64,000 nt of DNA, taken from assembly GCA_021155965.1 (NCBI GenBank), contig JAJNBJ010000006.1:62001-126000 (forward strand), written 5' to 3'. Positions within the stretch are counted from its first letter, which is position 1, and the number at the start of each line of letters is the position of its first letter. Position numbers and translations under genes: made by a program. This document shows positions 35,439 to 43,356 of the stretch, in pieces. A model generated the notes under the pieces. The model ran no database searches. It was given only the letters and a program-made list of their open reading frames with translations, and had not been told where the DNA came from. The stretch comes from Flavipsychrobacter sp. Lineage in GTDB: Bacteria; Bacteroidota; Bacteroidia; Chitinophagales; Chitinophagaceae.

Positions 35439-36482
35439 CTACGCTACCATAATATTGCAGAGCTTGAATAACATTCTTGCACCTACAATTGCATCTATGC
35501 TATCCTTGCTATGGTCACCGCTGGAAACTTCGTTCAGGTCGAAACCTATGATCTGTTTGCCGGAGGCAAGAAGCATACGGAACAGGTAAAATATTTGTTC
35601 TGCCTCAAAACCACCAGGAACAGGCGTGCCTGTATTAGGGCATAATTTAGGGTCAAGGCCGTCGATGTCAAAGCTGATGTAGATCTTTTCGGGAAGCGCA
35701 GCAACTATTTCGGTACAGATGTCCTTCCATGTAGCACCCTCGTATTGCCGGCTTTTTATGTCCCTGTCGAAGAAAGTGTGAATGCGGCCGTTGCTGTTCT
35801 CGATCATGTCCAGTTCTTCGTCGCAATAGTCGCGGATGCCAACCTGCACCAGCTTTTTTACCTGTGGCAACTGTTGCAGCACATTATACATTATAGAAGC
35901 ATGGGAGTAGGTGAACCCTTCGTATGCCACGCGTAGGTCGGCATGGGCGTCTATCTGCAGGATACAAAAATCATCATGCACTTCGGATAATGCTTTGATA
36001 AAACCCAGTGGTGTGCTATGATCGCCGCCAATAAGGCCCACTTTCTTTTTTTCGGCGAGCAATTCTTTTGTTATTTCGTATACCCAGTCGCACAGCATTT
36101 TGCCACCCTCATTTATTTCTTTCAGTTTTTCACTGAGGTGTTTGTTTTGTGTAATGTCGCCCCCTTCTGCCATATTGGATATCACAAGCTCTGCACATTG
36201 GCGAAGGTAGTCGCTCTTGGAGCGGATATTTCTGTCGGCTGGCATCATGTAAAAACCCTTCTTCCAACCATCAACTACATCGGGGTCATACAGGTCTACC
36301 TGCAGGGCTGCATTGAAGATCTTTTCAGGACCTTTGGCTGTGCCTGGCCTGTAGGATACTGTTACTTCCCATGGTACCGGCAGTAAGACCAAGGCTGCTT
36401 CGTCTTCGGAAAAGGGGAGGCCAAAAATATTGTTGGATCTCAGCCCAATAGAATTGGGGTCAAAGTTTGCGATATCAGACAT
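35439..36482 (-). CDS. Agmatinase/arginase-family ureohydrolase
   Basis: The product is 347 aa. The Mn-binding motifs of the ureohydrolase family are complete: GGDHS at 152-156, DAHAD at 178-182 and FDIDGLDP at 271-278, with a histidine in YSHASIMYN. The enzyme should hydrolyse a guanidino substrate such as agmatine (to putrescine and urea) or a relative such as arginine or formiminoglutamate; the sequence alone does not fix which. It lies 37 bp after the response regulator on the same strand and may share its transcript. A TATTTTTG box (minus strand, 36487-36494) lies immediately before its start and could allow separate, near-leaderless expression. Confidence 0.88.
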   Translation of the reverse strand: MSDIANFDPNSIGLRSNNIFGLPFSEDEAALVLLPVPWEVTVSYRPGTAKGPEKIFNAALQVDLYDPDVVDGWKKGFYMMPADRNIRSKSDYLRQCAELVISNMAEGGDITQNKHLSEKLKEINEGGKMLCDWVYEITKELLAEKKKVGLIGGDHSTPLGFIKALSEVHDDFCILQIDAHADLRVAYEGFTYSHASIMYNVLQQLPQVKKLVQVGIRDYCDEELDMIENSNGRIHTFFDRDIKSRQYEGATWKDICTEIVAALPEKIYISFDIDGLDPKLCPNTGTPVPGGFEAEQIFYLFRMLLASGKQIIGFDLNEVSSGDHSKDSIDAIVGARMLFKLCNIMVA

Positions 36483-36519
36483 GCCGCAAAAATAAAACTA
36501 ATAAAGGAAATGACATGGC

Positions 36520-37173
36520 TCAGAGACGGAATTTCCCGCTTTTGATGACATACATTGCGAGACCGACACGCGTTTTGAACCCCAGTTTTTTAAATAATGC
36601 ATCACGGTAGCCTTCTACGGTGCGCGTGCTGCAACTCATTTTTTCGCCTATCTCTTTATAGGACATCTCGGTGCAGCAATATTTCAGGAAGTCCATTTCA
36701 CGGTCACTGAAGTCGGTGGTGTCTATCTGCTTTTTTTGCTTGGTATCGCCCGACATATTGGAGAAAACTTTACCGGCAGCCCATTCGGGGTAATAAAACC
36801 CCTTGCTGACCAACGCGTCAAGAGCAACCAGCAGTTCCTCAGGGTGAATGTTCTTATGTAAATAACCTTTGGCCCCCGATTTGATCATCCGTATCAGCGA
36901 AAGGTCATCATCCTGCATAGATAAAGTAAGGATTAGCACATTGGGATGTTTCGATTTCAGCCACTTCGCTGTTTCAAAGCCATCCATTACGGGCATGGAT
37001 ATGTCGAGCAAGACAATGTCTGGTATATTTTGCGGATTTTTGAATTTTTCTGTAAGGGCCTTACCATGCTCAACCTCGTATAAAACCGAGTAGTTGGGAA
37101 ACCCCTCAATTATATTTGCTATTGCTTTGGCAATTAACATATGGTCGTCTACAAGAGCTACTGTGTGTTTCAT
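36520..37173 (-). CDS. LuxR/NarL-family response regulator
   Basis: The product is 217 aa. A receiver domain (1-125) has the acidic pair VDD near residue 9, the phosphoacceptor D57 in VLLDISMP, and a conserved K in KSGAKGYLHK. A LuxR-type helix-turn-helix (about 150-217) follows: FSDREMDFLKYCCTEMSYKEIGEKMSCSTRTVEGYR. It starts 1 bp after the histidine kinase stop and is its obvious partner. The target genes are unknown; the downstream agmatinase gene is the nearest candidate. Confidence 0.93.
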   Translation of the reverse strand: MKHTVALVDDHMLIAKAIANIIEGFPNYSVLYEVEHGKALTEKFKNPQNIPDIVLLDISMPVMDGFETAKWLKSKHPNVLILTLSMQDDDLSLIRMIKSGAKGYLHKNIHPEELLVALDALVSKGFYYPEWAAGKVFSNMSGDTKQKKQIDTTDFSDREMDFLKYCCTEMSYKEIGEKMSCSTRTVEGYRDALFKKLGFKTRVGLAMYVIKSGKFRL

Positions 37174-37174
37174 G

Positions 37175-37978
37175 TTAAGAGATGTTTATTTTGCTTTGCG
37201 GGATAAATATACGCAGTGTGGTACCTTCATTTATAATGCTGCTTAAAGAAAACTTTGCACCTATCAGTTCGGCACGTTTCTTCATATTCAGCAACCCTAT
37301 GCCTTCTTTCTTTTTCCTCATAGTGTCGCTAAGGTCAAATCCGGTGCCGTCGTCTGTTACTTTGCCGGTCAGGCCTTCTTCAGTGTAATTAAAATCGAGG
37401 CGGATGTTTTTACATTGGGAATGCTTGAGGCTGTTTTGCATGAACTCCTGTACAATGCGCAACAGGAAATTTTTATTGGTATTCGATATTTTAAAGTCGG
37501 TGGTATTGAAATTACAGATGACCGTGCACATGTTCAGGTCGTTCACCCGCTTACATTCCGCGTCAAGCAGTTCCTTCAGTTCGGCAATGTCGGTGTTCAC
37601 ATTGGTCAGGTTGCGTGAGAGGCTGCGCAGGTCGGTAAGCGATTCGTTGATGATCTTACTTATCTCTGTTACCTGGGGCTGTATCTCGGGGAACTTATTA
37701 TCGAATGCGATCTTATTTGCATAGATGGAGGCAAGGGTAAGCCTTTGGCCTACGTTATCATGTATCTCCCTGCCAACATCCTGCATGGTCTGCGTTTGTA
37801 TCTCCAGTTTTGTAGTGAGCAACTCCTGTATATGCTGCTCATTGATCACAGCCTTTTCCTTCTCATATGCCAGTTTTCTTTTGTGGTACTGGAGGATAAA
37901 AATGATGATTCCCCCAATAAAAACCAGCAATATAAGAGTTGCTAAGACGACGAAGATGATATATTCGGTTTGCCCCAT
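37175..37978 (-). CDS. Sensor histidine kinase, NarX/DesK (HisKA_3) type
   Basis: The product is 267 aa from the ATG at 37978 (MGQTEYIIFVV). The longer track start at 38014 overlaps the upstream gene further and adds no domain. One transmembrane helix (about 8-30) and a short coiled coil lead to the phosphoacceptor GREIHDNVGQR (H73) and a HATPase domain (FLLRIVQEFMQNSLKHSQ; VTDDGTGFDLSD; GIGLLNMKKRAELIGA). There is no periplasmic sensor domain, so the signal probably comes through the membrane helix, the coiled coil or a partner such as the 7-TM protein, whose gene overlaps this one by 37 bp. Confidence 0.92.
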   Translation of the reverse strand: MGQTEYIIFVVLATLILLVFIGGIIIFILQYHKRKLAYEKEKAVINEQHIQELLTTKLEIQTQTMQDVGREIHDNVGQRLTLASIYANKIAFDNKFPEIQPQVTEISKIINESLTDLRSLSRNLTNVNTDIAELKELLDAECKRVNDLNMCTVICNFNTTDFKISNTNKNFLLRIVQEFMQNSLKHSQCKNIRLDFNYTEEGLTGKVTDDGTGFDLSDTMRKKKEGIGLLNMKKRAELIGAKFSLSSIINEGTTLRIFIPQSKINIS

Positions 37979-38607
37979 ATAAAACTTATTGTGAACATCA
38001 CATACATAAAACAATCAAGCACATACACAATGTAGGTATAGGTCATGTATACTTCCTGAAACTCCCTCGCAAGTACATTGCGAAGCCCATAATATGGGAA
38101 AGCGCCTAAATAGTATAATAATATACCGAGGCTCACCCAAAACAACATATTACGCCTGAAGGTAAGTATGGCATTGCTTGTTGCTAGCTGTATGAAAAAT
38201 CCGAGCACTAATACTAACAAAATAAGGTTGCCAACAGTGAAAGAAGAAGAATAAAAAACTGGTTTTGCTCCACTGTGTGTAAAAATGTCAATGAGCCAGC
38301 TTGATAAATATATTCCAAAGCATGCTATTGGCAACCATTTTAAATTTGTCTTTTTAAATGTGATATGAAATAACCATATAAAAAAAATGTACTCAACTGG
38401 AATTACTAAAATATTGTAGAATTCAATGTTAGCAGTTTGTGCATTTTTTTCTGATAACACCCATCCGATGCACTCTGATATAACAATAAATAGTAGATAA
38501 AATGAGAACCATTTCCAGTGAGTTTTTTTAATTTTTTTCCAATAAAATATACTAGTAATAAATGCAATTACCTCCAAGCATGTAAGTATATTTATTAGTG
38601 TATCCAA
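37942..38607 (-). CDS. Seven-helix membrane protein of unknown function next to a two-component system
   Basis: The product is 221 aa with about seven hydrophobic helices spaced across it and short polar loops; the tail is GKPNISSSSS. No catalytic motif is recognised. It starts 2 bp after the preceding gene, and its 3' end overlaps the histidine kinase start by 37 bp in another frame. This suggests translational coupling and a shared job, possibly as the sensory membrane partner of the kinase, which lacks its own sensor domain. That role is inferred from position. Confidence 0.82.
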   Translation of the reverse strand: MDTLINILTCLEVIAFITSIFYWKKIKKTHWKWFSFYLLFIVISECIGWVLSEKNAQTANIEFYNILVIPVEYIFFIWLFHITFKKTNLKWLPIACFGIYLSSWLIDIFTHSGAKPVFYSSSFTVGNLILLVLVLGFFIQLATSNAILTFRRNMLFWVSLGILLYYLGAFPYYGLRNVLAREFQEVYMTYTYIVYVLDCFMYVMFTISFIWGKPNISSSSS

Positions 38608-38609
38608 AT

Positions 38610-39074
38610 TTAAGAGTTGTCTGCATAATCCATAAAGAGATTACCCTGCTGATACATGTTGCTTGGGCCATCTACATTGAATGGAGGTGGAACAAGGTGC
38701 CCTTGGTTAAGTGCAGTAATCATTTGCAAATTAGCAAAGTCTGATCTGCCAGTTGCGGCATCAAAATCATAGTTTTTGCCATCTGCAGCTGAATGAGTAG
38801 CAATCATTAGCAGCGTGTGTAAATGATTATAATTAGCTTGAGCTCCGGGGGTATCTGTTGAATATGCGCCAAAGTATATTCTTACTCCGGTTGCATTCAC
38901 CTCTTGAGCATTAGGTTGTTTGATGCTATCGAGAAAACCTTGTAACTCGTCTATACTGAACCATACACATCTTGAGTCCCGAATGTCATAGTTGGGCAAA
39001 AAATTGCTGTTTATTATCGCCCATTGGTTGTTTTTGTAATTGCTTACCAGGCCTTTGGCATAACTTGTGTTCAT
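38610..39074 (-). CDS. Hypothetical protein, first gene of the two-component cluster
   Basis: The product is 154 aa from the ATG at 39074 (MNTSYAKGLVSNYKNNQW). The track start at 39158 adds a 28-residue extension that lacks support. No signal peptide or membrane helix is visible. Conserved-looking features are CVWFSIDELQGFLDSI, GVRIYFGAY and HLHTLLMIATHSA, resembling a small soluble Bacteroidota family often seen beside such regulatory genes. I do not recognise a named domain. It is separated by 2 bp from the 7-TM gene and so belongs to that operon. Confidence 0.72.
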   Translation of the reverse strand: MNTSYAKGLVSNYKNNQWAIINSNFLPNYDIRDSRCVWFSIDELQGFLDSIKQPNAQEVNATGVRIYFGAYSTDTPGAQANYNHLHTLLMIATHSAADGKNYDFDAATGRSDFANLQMITALNQGHLVPPPFNVDGPSNMYQQGNLFMDYADNS

Positions 39075-39200
39075 TTGAGTAAATTTTTGGGGGTTAGAAA
39101 ATATTTTGAGACTAATGTAAAAATTCCCCTTCATATTATCCAAAGAAAATAATAGCAAAAAGTGTATAACTCTTACAAGCTGCTACACATGCCCTTTCTT

Positions 39201-39276
39201 ACGGTCTTTAAACGGTTTGAATACCGCTATTTAACGGTATGGCACCGTTGTTTAACGGTATCAAATACCGTTTTTT
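39201..39276 (+). promoter_or_regulatory. ACGGT/ACCGT inverted-repeat array upstream of a secreted-protein gene
   Basis: Within 71 bp there are four ACGGT and two ACCGT words plus one near match (ACCGC), arranged as alternating inverted pairs. TTTAACGGTAT occurs twice (39230-39240, 39251-39261) and ATACCG twice. The last pair, AACGGTAT-CAA-ATACCGTT, is followed by T6 and would make a terminator-like hairpin in RNA. It could be a multi-site operator between divergent genes or a leader with alternative hairpins. Confidence 0.6.
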
Positions 39277-39325
39277 ATCCTGTCTTTGTTTTTGTATATG
39301 GACTGCTCTTGTTACTTTTAGGTTT

Positions 39326-39823
39326 ATGAGTACTAAATGGTTAGGCACCGCGTTAATTACAGTTGCGTTAATATATTGCCCAGATGTATCTGCGGTGCCT
39401 GTGAAAAAGCGCAAGCCTTATTTTTTGTTGCTTCAGGCTGAATCGCAACGTACAATTCCGGGAATACCTGGCAAGGCAATAAAAACAGACTACTATTTTG
39501 TGATCGTATGGAAGGAGACAAAACCACCTCGTGAATTTTATTGGAAAGATGAAGCTTGGCAAAACTGTACTATAGCGAAAGCGCATAAAAACGTGAAAGA
39601 CGATGGTTCACCTGCTGGCTATACCAGCGAAGAAATAGTTACCGGAAAGATACGGAATGGTGATACTTTATTAATTGCCACAGGAAAGGGTGGCAAAATA
39701 TTGCCGCCAGATGGTATTCCTGCCTCACCTAAAAATACACTTTGGTTTAAGCCGGGAGGATCAGGATGGATATTTTTTCCAGTTAAAAAAATTACCCGGA
39801 AGGCTGATATTGCCATGCCATAG
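39326..39823 (+). CDS. Small secreted hypothetical protein
   Basis: The product is 165 aa from the ATG at 39326. This start gives a signal peptide (MSTKWLGTALITVALIYCPDVSA); the track start at 39239 would run through the inverted-repeat array. The mature part is basic and has no recognised domain. FYWKDEAWQNCTIAKAH and the closing NTLWFKPGGSGWIFFPVKKI suggest a beta-rich periplasmic or surface fold. The gene is divergent from the two-component cluster, with the ACGGT array between them. Confidence 0.7.
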   Translation: MSTKWLGTALITVALIYCPDVSAVPVKKRKPYFLLLQAESQRTIPGIPGKAIKTDYYFVIVWKETKPPREFYWKDEAWQNCTIAKAHKNVKDDGSPAGYTSEEIVTGKIRNGDTLLIATGKGGKILPPDGIPASPKNTLWFKPGGSGWIFFPVKKITRKADIAMP

Positions 39824-39883
39824 TATGATAATCTGCTAATTGTTAAAGAGATCTGGCATCATTTTATTACCTAATGTGCTGTA

Positions 39884-39912
39884 TTACTTTATCAAAGTAA
39901 AATGTACATTTG
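39884..39912 (+). promoter_or_regulatory. Palindrome overlapping the promoter of the GH3-family gene
   Basis: TTACTTT-ATC-AAAGTAA (39884-39900) is a perfect 7-bp inverted repeat. Five bases later comes TACATTTG (39905-39912), an exact Bacteroidota -7 box. The palindrome fills the spacer region, as an operator would. No good TTTG -33 box is visible, which fits an activator-dependent or repressed promoter. Confidence 0.5.
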
Positions 39913-39944
39913 CCATTCATTAAAAATCCAGCAGTAGCGAACAC

Positions 39945-41498
39945 ATGGCCATATTAGGTAATCTGATAGCTCGTTCTCTAAAGCTTAGGAAACAGTTCAA
40001 ACTTCCGGTAGCAAGCCCGCAAACATATCAGCGCCACGCTATACGCCAATTGTTGGAACGTGGACAATACACTGCATTTGGGAAACATTACGGTTTTGGT
40101 GATATCCTTAGCCAGGAAATAGATTTTATCTCAGCTTTCAGGGAACGAGTGCCAATATGTACTTACAATGAGATGTACATGAACTGGTGGCACCGTTGCC
40201 AGGAGGGTGAAGAAAATGTGACCTGGCCGGGAAAGGTGAAATATTTTGCACTCAGCTCCGGCACATCGGAAGCTGCCAGCAAGCATATCCCTGTTACGCA
40301 GGATATGATACGCTCTATCAAAAAAGTAGGTTTCAAACAGTTATACAGCATGGCCAATTTTAAAATTGAGCCCATAACTTTTGAGAAAGGAATACTGATG
40401 CTGGGGGGCACTACCTCTTTATATGAGAAGGGGGAATATTACGAGGGTGATATGAGTGGTATCAGCGCCAAGAATATGCCACGATGGATGTCATCACTGG
40501 TATATAAGCCCGGTAAACGAATAGCAAAGCGCCCGAAATGGGAAGACCGTATAAAGCTTATAGTAGAAAAAGCCACGCAATGGGATGTGGGGATCGTATG
40601 TGGTGTGCCGGCATGGGTGCAAATAGTGCTGGAGCGGGTAATTAAGTACCATGGGGCAAAGAACATTCACGAGATATGGCCTAACCTGAATGTATACATA
40701 CATGGAGGCGTTTCGATAGAACCATATAAAGAGAGTTTTAAAAAACTGCTGGACAAACCCATCACCTTTATTGAAACATACATGGCTTCAGAAGGGTCTT
40801 TTGGATTTAAGGCAAGGCCGGGTGGCGGAATAAAGCTGGTGCTGAATGCAGGTATTTTTTATGAGTTCATACCATTTACCGCAGATAATTTTGATGATGA
40901 GGGGAATGTGAAACCAAACCCCGAAACTTTCCTTGTGCATGAGGTACAGGAAGGGGTGGAATATGCCGTGGTGATAAGTACCTGCTCAGGGGCATGGCGG
41001 TATATTATAGGTGATGTGTTGAGGTTTACGAACACAAGGGAATACGAGATTGCTATTGTTGGCCGCACAAAACAGTTCCTTAGCTTGTGCGGGGAGCATA
41101 TGTCGGTAGACAACATGAATAAGGCTATTGAAACTGTGTCTAAGCAACTAAATATCACTATACGCGAGTTTGCGGTAGCAGGTAAAACGCTTGATAATTT
41201 ATTTGCGCACCAATGGTATATAGGAACCGATAACTCCAACGTAGATGCTCAGAAGGTAAAAGAACTGCTGGATGAAACGCTCTGTAAGCTTAATGATGAC
41301 TATGAAGTGGAGCGCACCTCTGCATTGAAAGAAGTATTTGTGGAGATACTGCCTGCTAATGTATTCATAGATTATTTGCGAGCCAAAGGGAAGGAGGGGG
41401 CCATGAGTAAATTCCCCCGTGTGCTGAAGAACGGCACGTTAGCAGACTGGGAAAAATACCTTGCTGATAATAAGGTGCATGAGATATCACATGCATAA
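39945..41498 (+). CDS. GH3-family acyl-adenylating protein
   Basis: The product is 517 aa. It matches the bacterial branch of the GH3 auxin-responsive family within the ANL adenylating superfamily. The ATP-binding loop is YFALSSGTSEAASKHIPVT (about 100-118). Family motifs such as TYMASEGSFGF, YRYIIGDVLRF-like WRYIIGDVLRFT and a C-terminal domain with the second hinge are present. Plant GH3 enzymes join carboxylic acids to amino acids through an acyl-AMP; the bacterial substrate is unknown. It sits behind a palindrome-containing promoter and is followed by its own terminator, so it is probably monocistronic. Confidence 0.9.
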   Translation: MAILGNLIARSLKLRKQFKLPVASPQTYQRHAIRQLLERGQYTAFGKHYGFGDILSQEIDFISAFRERVPICTYNEMYMNWWHRCQEGEENVTWPGKVKYFALSSGTSEAASKHIPVTQDMIRSIKKVGFKQLYSMANFKIEPITFEKGILMLGGTTSLYEKGEYYEGDMSGISAKNMPRWMSSLVYKPGKRIAKRPKWEDRIKLIVEKATQWDVGIVCGVPAWVQIVLERVIKYHGAKNIHEIWPNLNVYIHGGVSIEPYKESFKKLLDKPITFIETYMASEGSFGFKARPGGGIKLVLNAGIFYEFIPFTADNFDDEGNVKPNPETFLVHEVQEGVEYAVVISTCSGAWRYIIGDVLRFTNTREYEIAIVGRTKQFLSLCGEHMSVDNMNKAIETVSKQLNITIREFAVAGKTLDNLFAHQWYIGTDNSNVDAQKVKELLDETLCKLNDDYEVERTSALKEVFVEILPANVFIDYLRAKGKEGAMSKFPRVLKNGTLADWEKYLADNKVHEISHA

Positions 41499-41508
41499 AT
41501 GATATTCC

Positions 41509-41544
41509 AGATGTGCCGCACCGAAAGTGTGGCACATCTGTTTT
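41509..41544 (+). terminator. Rho-independent terminator of the GH3-family gene
   Basis: AGATGTGCC / GGCACATCT, with a further CAC/GTG pairing inside the loop, is followed by GTTTT. It begins 11 bp after the stop at 41498. Confidence 0.8.
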
Positions 41545-41577
41545 AAAGCACTTATCTTTACCCCGAAATACACACAG

Positions 41578-42360
41578 ATGAACAAAACAATTCTTATCAC
41601 AGGGGCCACATCAGGCTTCGGGAAAGCTATAGCTGAGCGTTTTGCGAAAGAGGGATATACGGTATGCATTACAGGCCGCAGGGCTGAGCGGCTTACTGAA
41701 ATAAAACAGGAGCTTGAAAAGCAATATGGAGTGAAAGTGCATACGCTCACATTTGATGTGCGAAACAGGAAGCAGGTGGAGAATGCCATTGCTGAATTAA
41801 AGAAACAAGTAGAGCGGATAGATGTACTGGTGAATAACGCAGGGTTGGCATCGGGGTTGGCTACTATTGATGAGGGTGATGTTGATGATTGGGAGTTGAT
41901 GATCGACACTAACCTTAAAGGCTTACTCTACGTGACCCGCCAGATAGCGCCTATGATGCGTGCGCAGGCAGGAGGGCACATTATTAATATTGGTTCAACT
42001 GCAGGTAAGCAGGTTTATAAGAATGGCAATGTGTATTGCGCTACAAAGTTTGGCGTGGAAGCGCTGAACCAGGCAATGCGCATAGATTTGCTGCCATATG
42101 GGGTGAAAGTGACAGCGATCAATCCAGGGATGGCTGAGACGGAGTTTTCGCTGGTGCGGTTTAAGGGAGATGACGAGCGAGCAAAAAATGTTTATGCAGG
42201 TATCAGGCCATTACGTGCAGAGGATATTGCTGATATAGCCTGGTACTGTGCATCATTGCCGCAACATGTTTGTATTAATGATGTTACTGTTACCTGTTTG
42301 ACACAGGCGACCAGTGTGTATGCGATAAAAGAGGCTGAACGAGTAAAGCCTTCCCATTGA
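41578..42360 (+). CDS. Short-chain dehydrogenase/reductase, YdfG-like
   Basis: The product is 260 aa from the ATG at 41578 (MNKTILITGATSGFG); the track start at 41527 lies in the previous terminator. The Rossmann motif GATSGFG is at 9-15, NNAG at 86-89, catalytic S140, and Y153xxxK157 in YCATK. The ITGRR segment after strand 2 favours NADP(H). Closest family by sequence is the YdfG/serine 3-dehydrogenase-like SDR group, which oxidises 3-hydroxy acids and small alcohols. The exact substrate cannot be told. Confidence 0.9.
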   Translation: MNKTILITGATSGFGKAIAERFAKEGYTVCITGRRAERLTEIKQELEKQYGVKVHTLTFDVRNRKQVENAIAELKKQVERIDVLVNNAGLASGLATIDEGDVDDWELMIDTNLKGLLYVTRQIAPMMRAQAGGHIINIGSTAGKQVYKNGNVYCATKFGVEALNQAMRIDLLPYGVKVTAINPGMAETEFSLVRFKGDDERAKNVYAGIRPLRAEDIADIAWYCASLPQHVCINDVTVTCLTQATSVYAIKEAERVKPSH

Positions 42361-42395
42361 GAAAAAATGAGTAACTTTATATAAAACTGAATATA

Positions 42396-42617
42396 GTGAC
42401 GACTACATATCATATCCGGATCAAAAAAGAGTATGCGGCGGCCGTAATTGAAGACTTGCAAAAGATGGATGCCGTAGAGTTGATGAATGAAGAAGATGCA
42501 TTTGACATTCCGCAATGGCAAAAAGACGAAGTGCGGAAAAGGATCGAAATGTATAAAAATAATCCCGGGCAGCTTATAGATGAAGATACATTCTTTAAAA
42601 TGTTAGATGCAGAATAA
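42396..42617 (+). CDS. Antitoxin of a RelE/ParE-type module
   Basis: The product is 73 aa from a GTG start at 42396; no in-frame ATG fits. It is a small acidic protein with a helical middle (IPQWQKDEVRKRIEMYKNNP) and an acidic C-terminal tail (LIDEDTFFKMLD), the layout of the 'addiction module component' antitoxins that precede ParE-type toxins. Three bases separate it from the toxin gene. No DNA-binding fold is clearly seen. Confidence 0.75.
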   Translation: MTTTYHIRIKKEYAAAVIEDLQKMDAVELMNEEDAFDIPQWQKDEVRKRIEMYKNNPGQLIDEDTFFKMLDAE

Positions 42618-42620
42618 GGT

Positions 42621-42920
42621 ATGCCCCGTTGCCACCTGATATTTACCCCCGAAGCAAGAGCGGATGTGGTCTCCGCAGCATCTTATTATGATGGGCAACT
42701 GAAGGGATTAGGTAAAATATTCAGGAGTGAGATCAAACGCCAGTTGCTGTTATTAAAGCAAAACCCGTTCACAAGGTCTGTCCGTTACGACAATGTCAGA
42801 TTCGCTATAACAAGAAAATTTCCATATTCCATCCATTATACCATTGACAATGATATAATACTGTACATTCCGTGCTTTGCGATTATAGAGATCCGAAGGA
42901 GCACTGGAAGGCGTAGATAA
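42621..42920 (+). CDS. RelE/ParE-family toxin, probably frameshifted near its 3' end
   Basis: The ORF is 99 aa. The first ~80 residues follow the ParE fold (FTPEARADVVSAASYYDGQLKGLGKIF; NPFTRSVRYDNVRFAITRKFPYSIHYTID). The annotated frame then ends in IPCFAIIEIRRSTGRRR, unlike the family. The -1 frame from about 42860 reads VHSVLCDYRDPKEHWKA and stops at 42916. That is the expected H...RDP..W ending of ParE toxins. A single-base loss near 42855-42863, a sequencing error or programmed slippage would explain it. As read, the toxin lacks its conserved C-terminus and may be inactive. It forms a pair with the antitoxin 3 bp upstream. Confidence 0.78.
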   Translation: MPRCHLIFTPEARADVVSAASYYDGQLKGLGKIFRSEIKRQLLLLKQNPFTRSVRYDNVRFAITRKFPYSIHYTIDNDIILYIPCFAIIEIRRSTGRRR

Positions 42921-42936
42921 TTAATTGAAATACTAA

Positions 42937-43356
42937 ATGTTCACATCAACAACACAAATTAGGGTACGATACGGGGAGACAGACCAGATGGGTTATCTCT
43001 ACTATGGCAATTATGCTTTGTATTACGAGGTAGGCAGGGCTGAGGCGATAAGGGAACTTGGGTTTACGTATCGCCAGTTGGAGGAAATGGGGATTATGAT
43101 GCCTGTGTCGGAACTGAATATTCACTATTACAGGCCGGCTTTGTATGATGACCTGATAACGGTGAAAACAATACTGAAAGAATTAAATACCGGTGCAAGG
43201 GTACAATTTCATTCGGAATTGTATAACGAGGCAGGCCAGTTGCTGAACAAGGGGGTTACGACATTGGTGTTCTACGATCCGAAAGAAAAACGGCCAACCA
43301 ATCCACCGGCTGAATTGTATGACAGGTTAGTGCCTTTTTTTCAGGAAAAATTATGA
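42937..43356 (+). CDS. Acyl-CoA thioesterase, hotdog-fold (YbgC/4HBT) family
   Basis: The product is 139 aa, the usual size. The family signature is RVRYGETDQMGYLYYGNYALYYEVGRAE near residues 9-36, with the catalytic aspartate in ETDQMG, then a hotdog fold ending FYDPKEKRP. Relatives hydrolyse short-chain or phenylacyl-CoA thioesters. Its stop overlaps the cinA start by 4 bp (ATGA), so the two are translationally coupled. Confidence 0.9.
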   Translation: MFTSTTQIRVRYGETDQMGYLYYGNYALYYEVGRAEAIRELGFTYRQLEEMGIMMPVSELNIHYYRPALYDDLITVKTILKELNTGARVQFHSELYNEAGQLLNKGVTTLVFYDPKEKRPTNPPAELYDRLVPFFQEKL

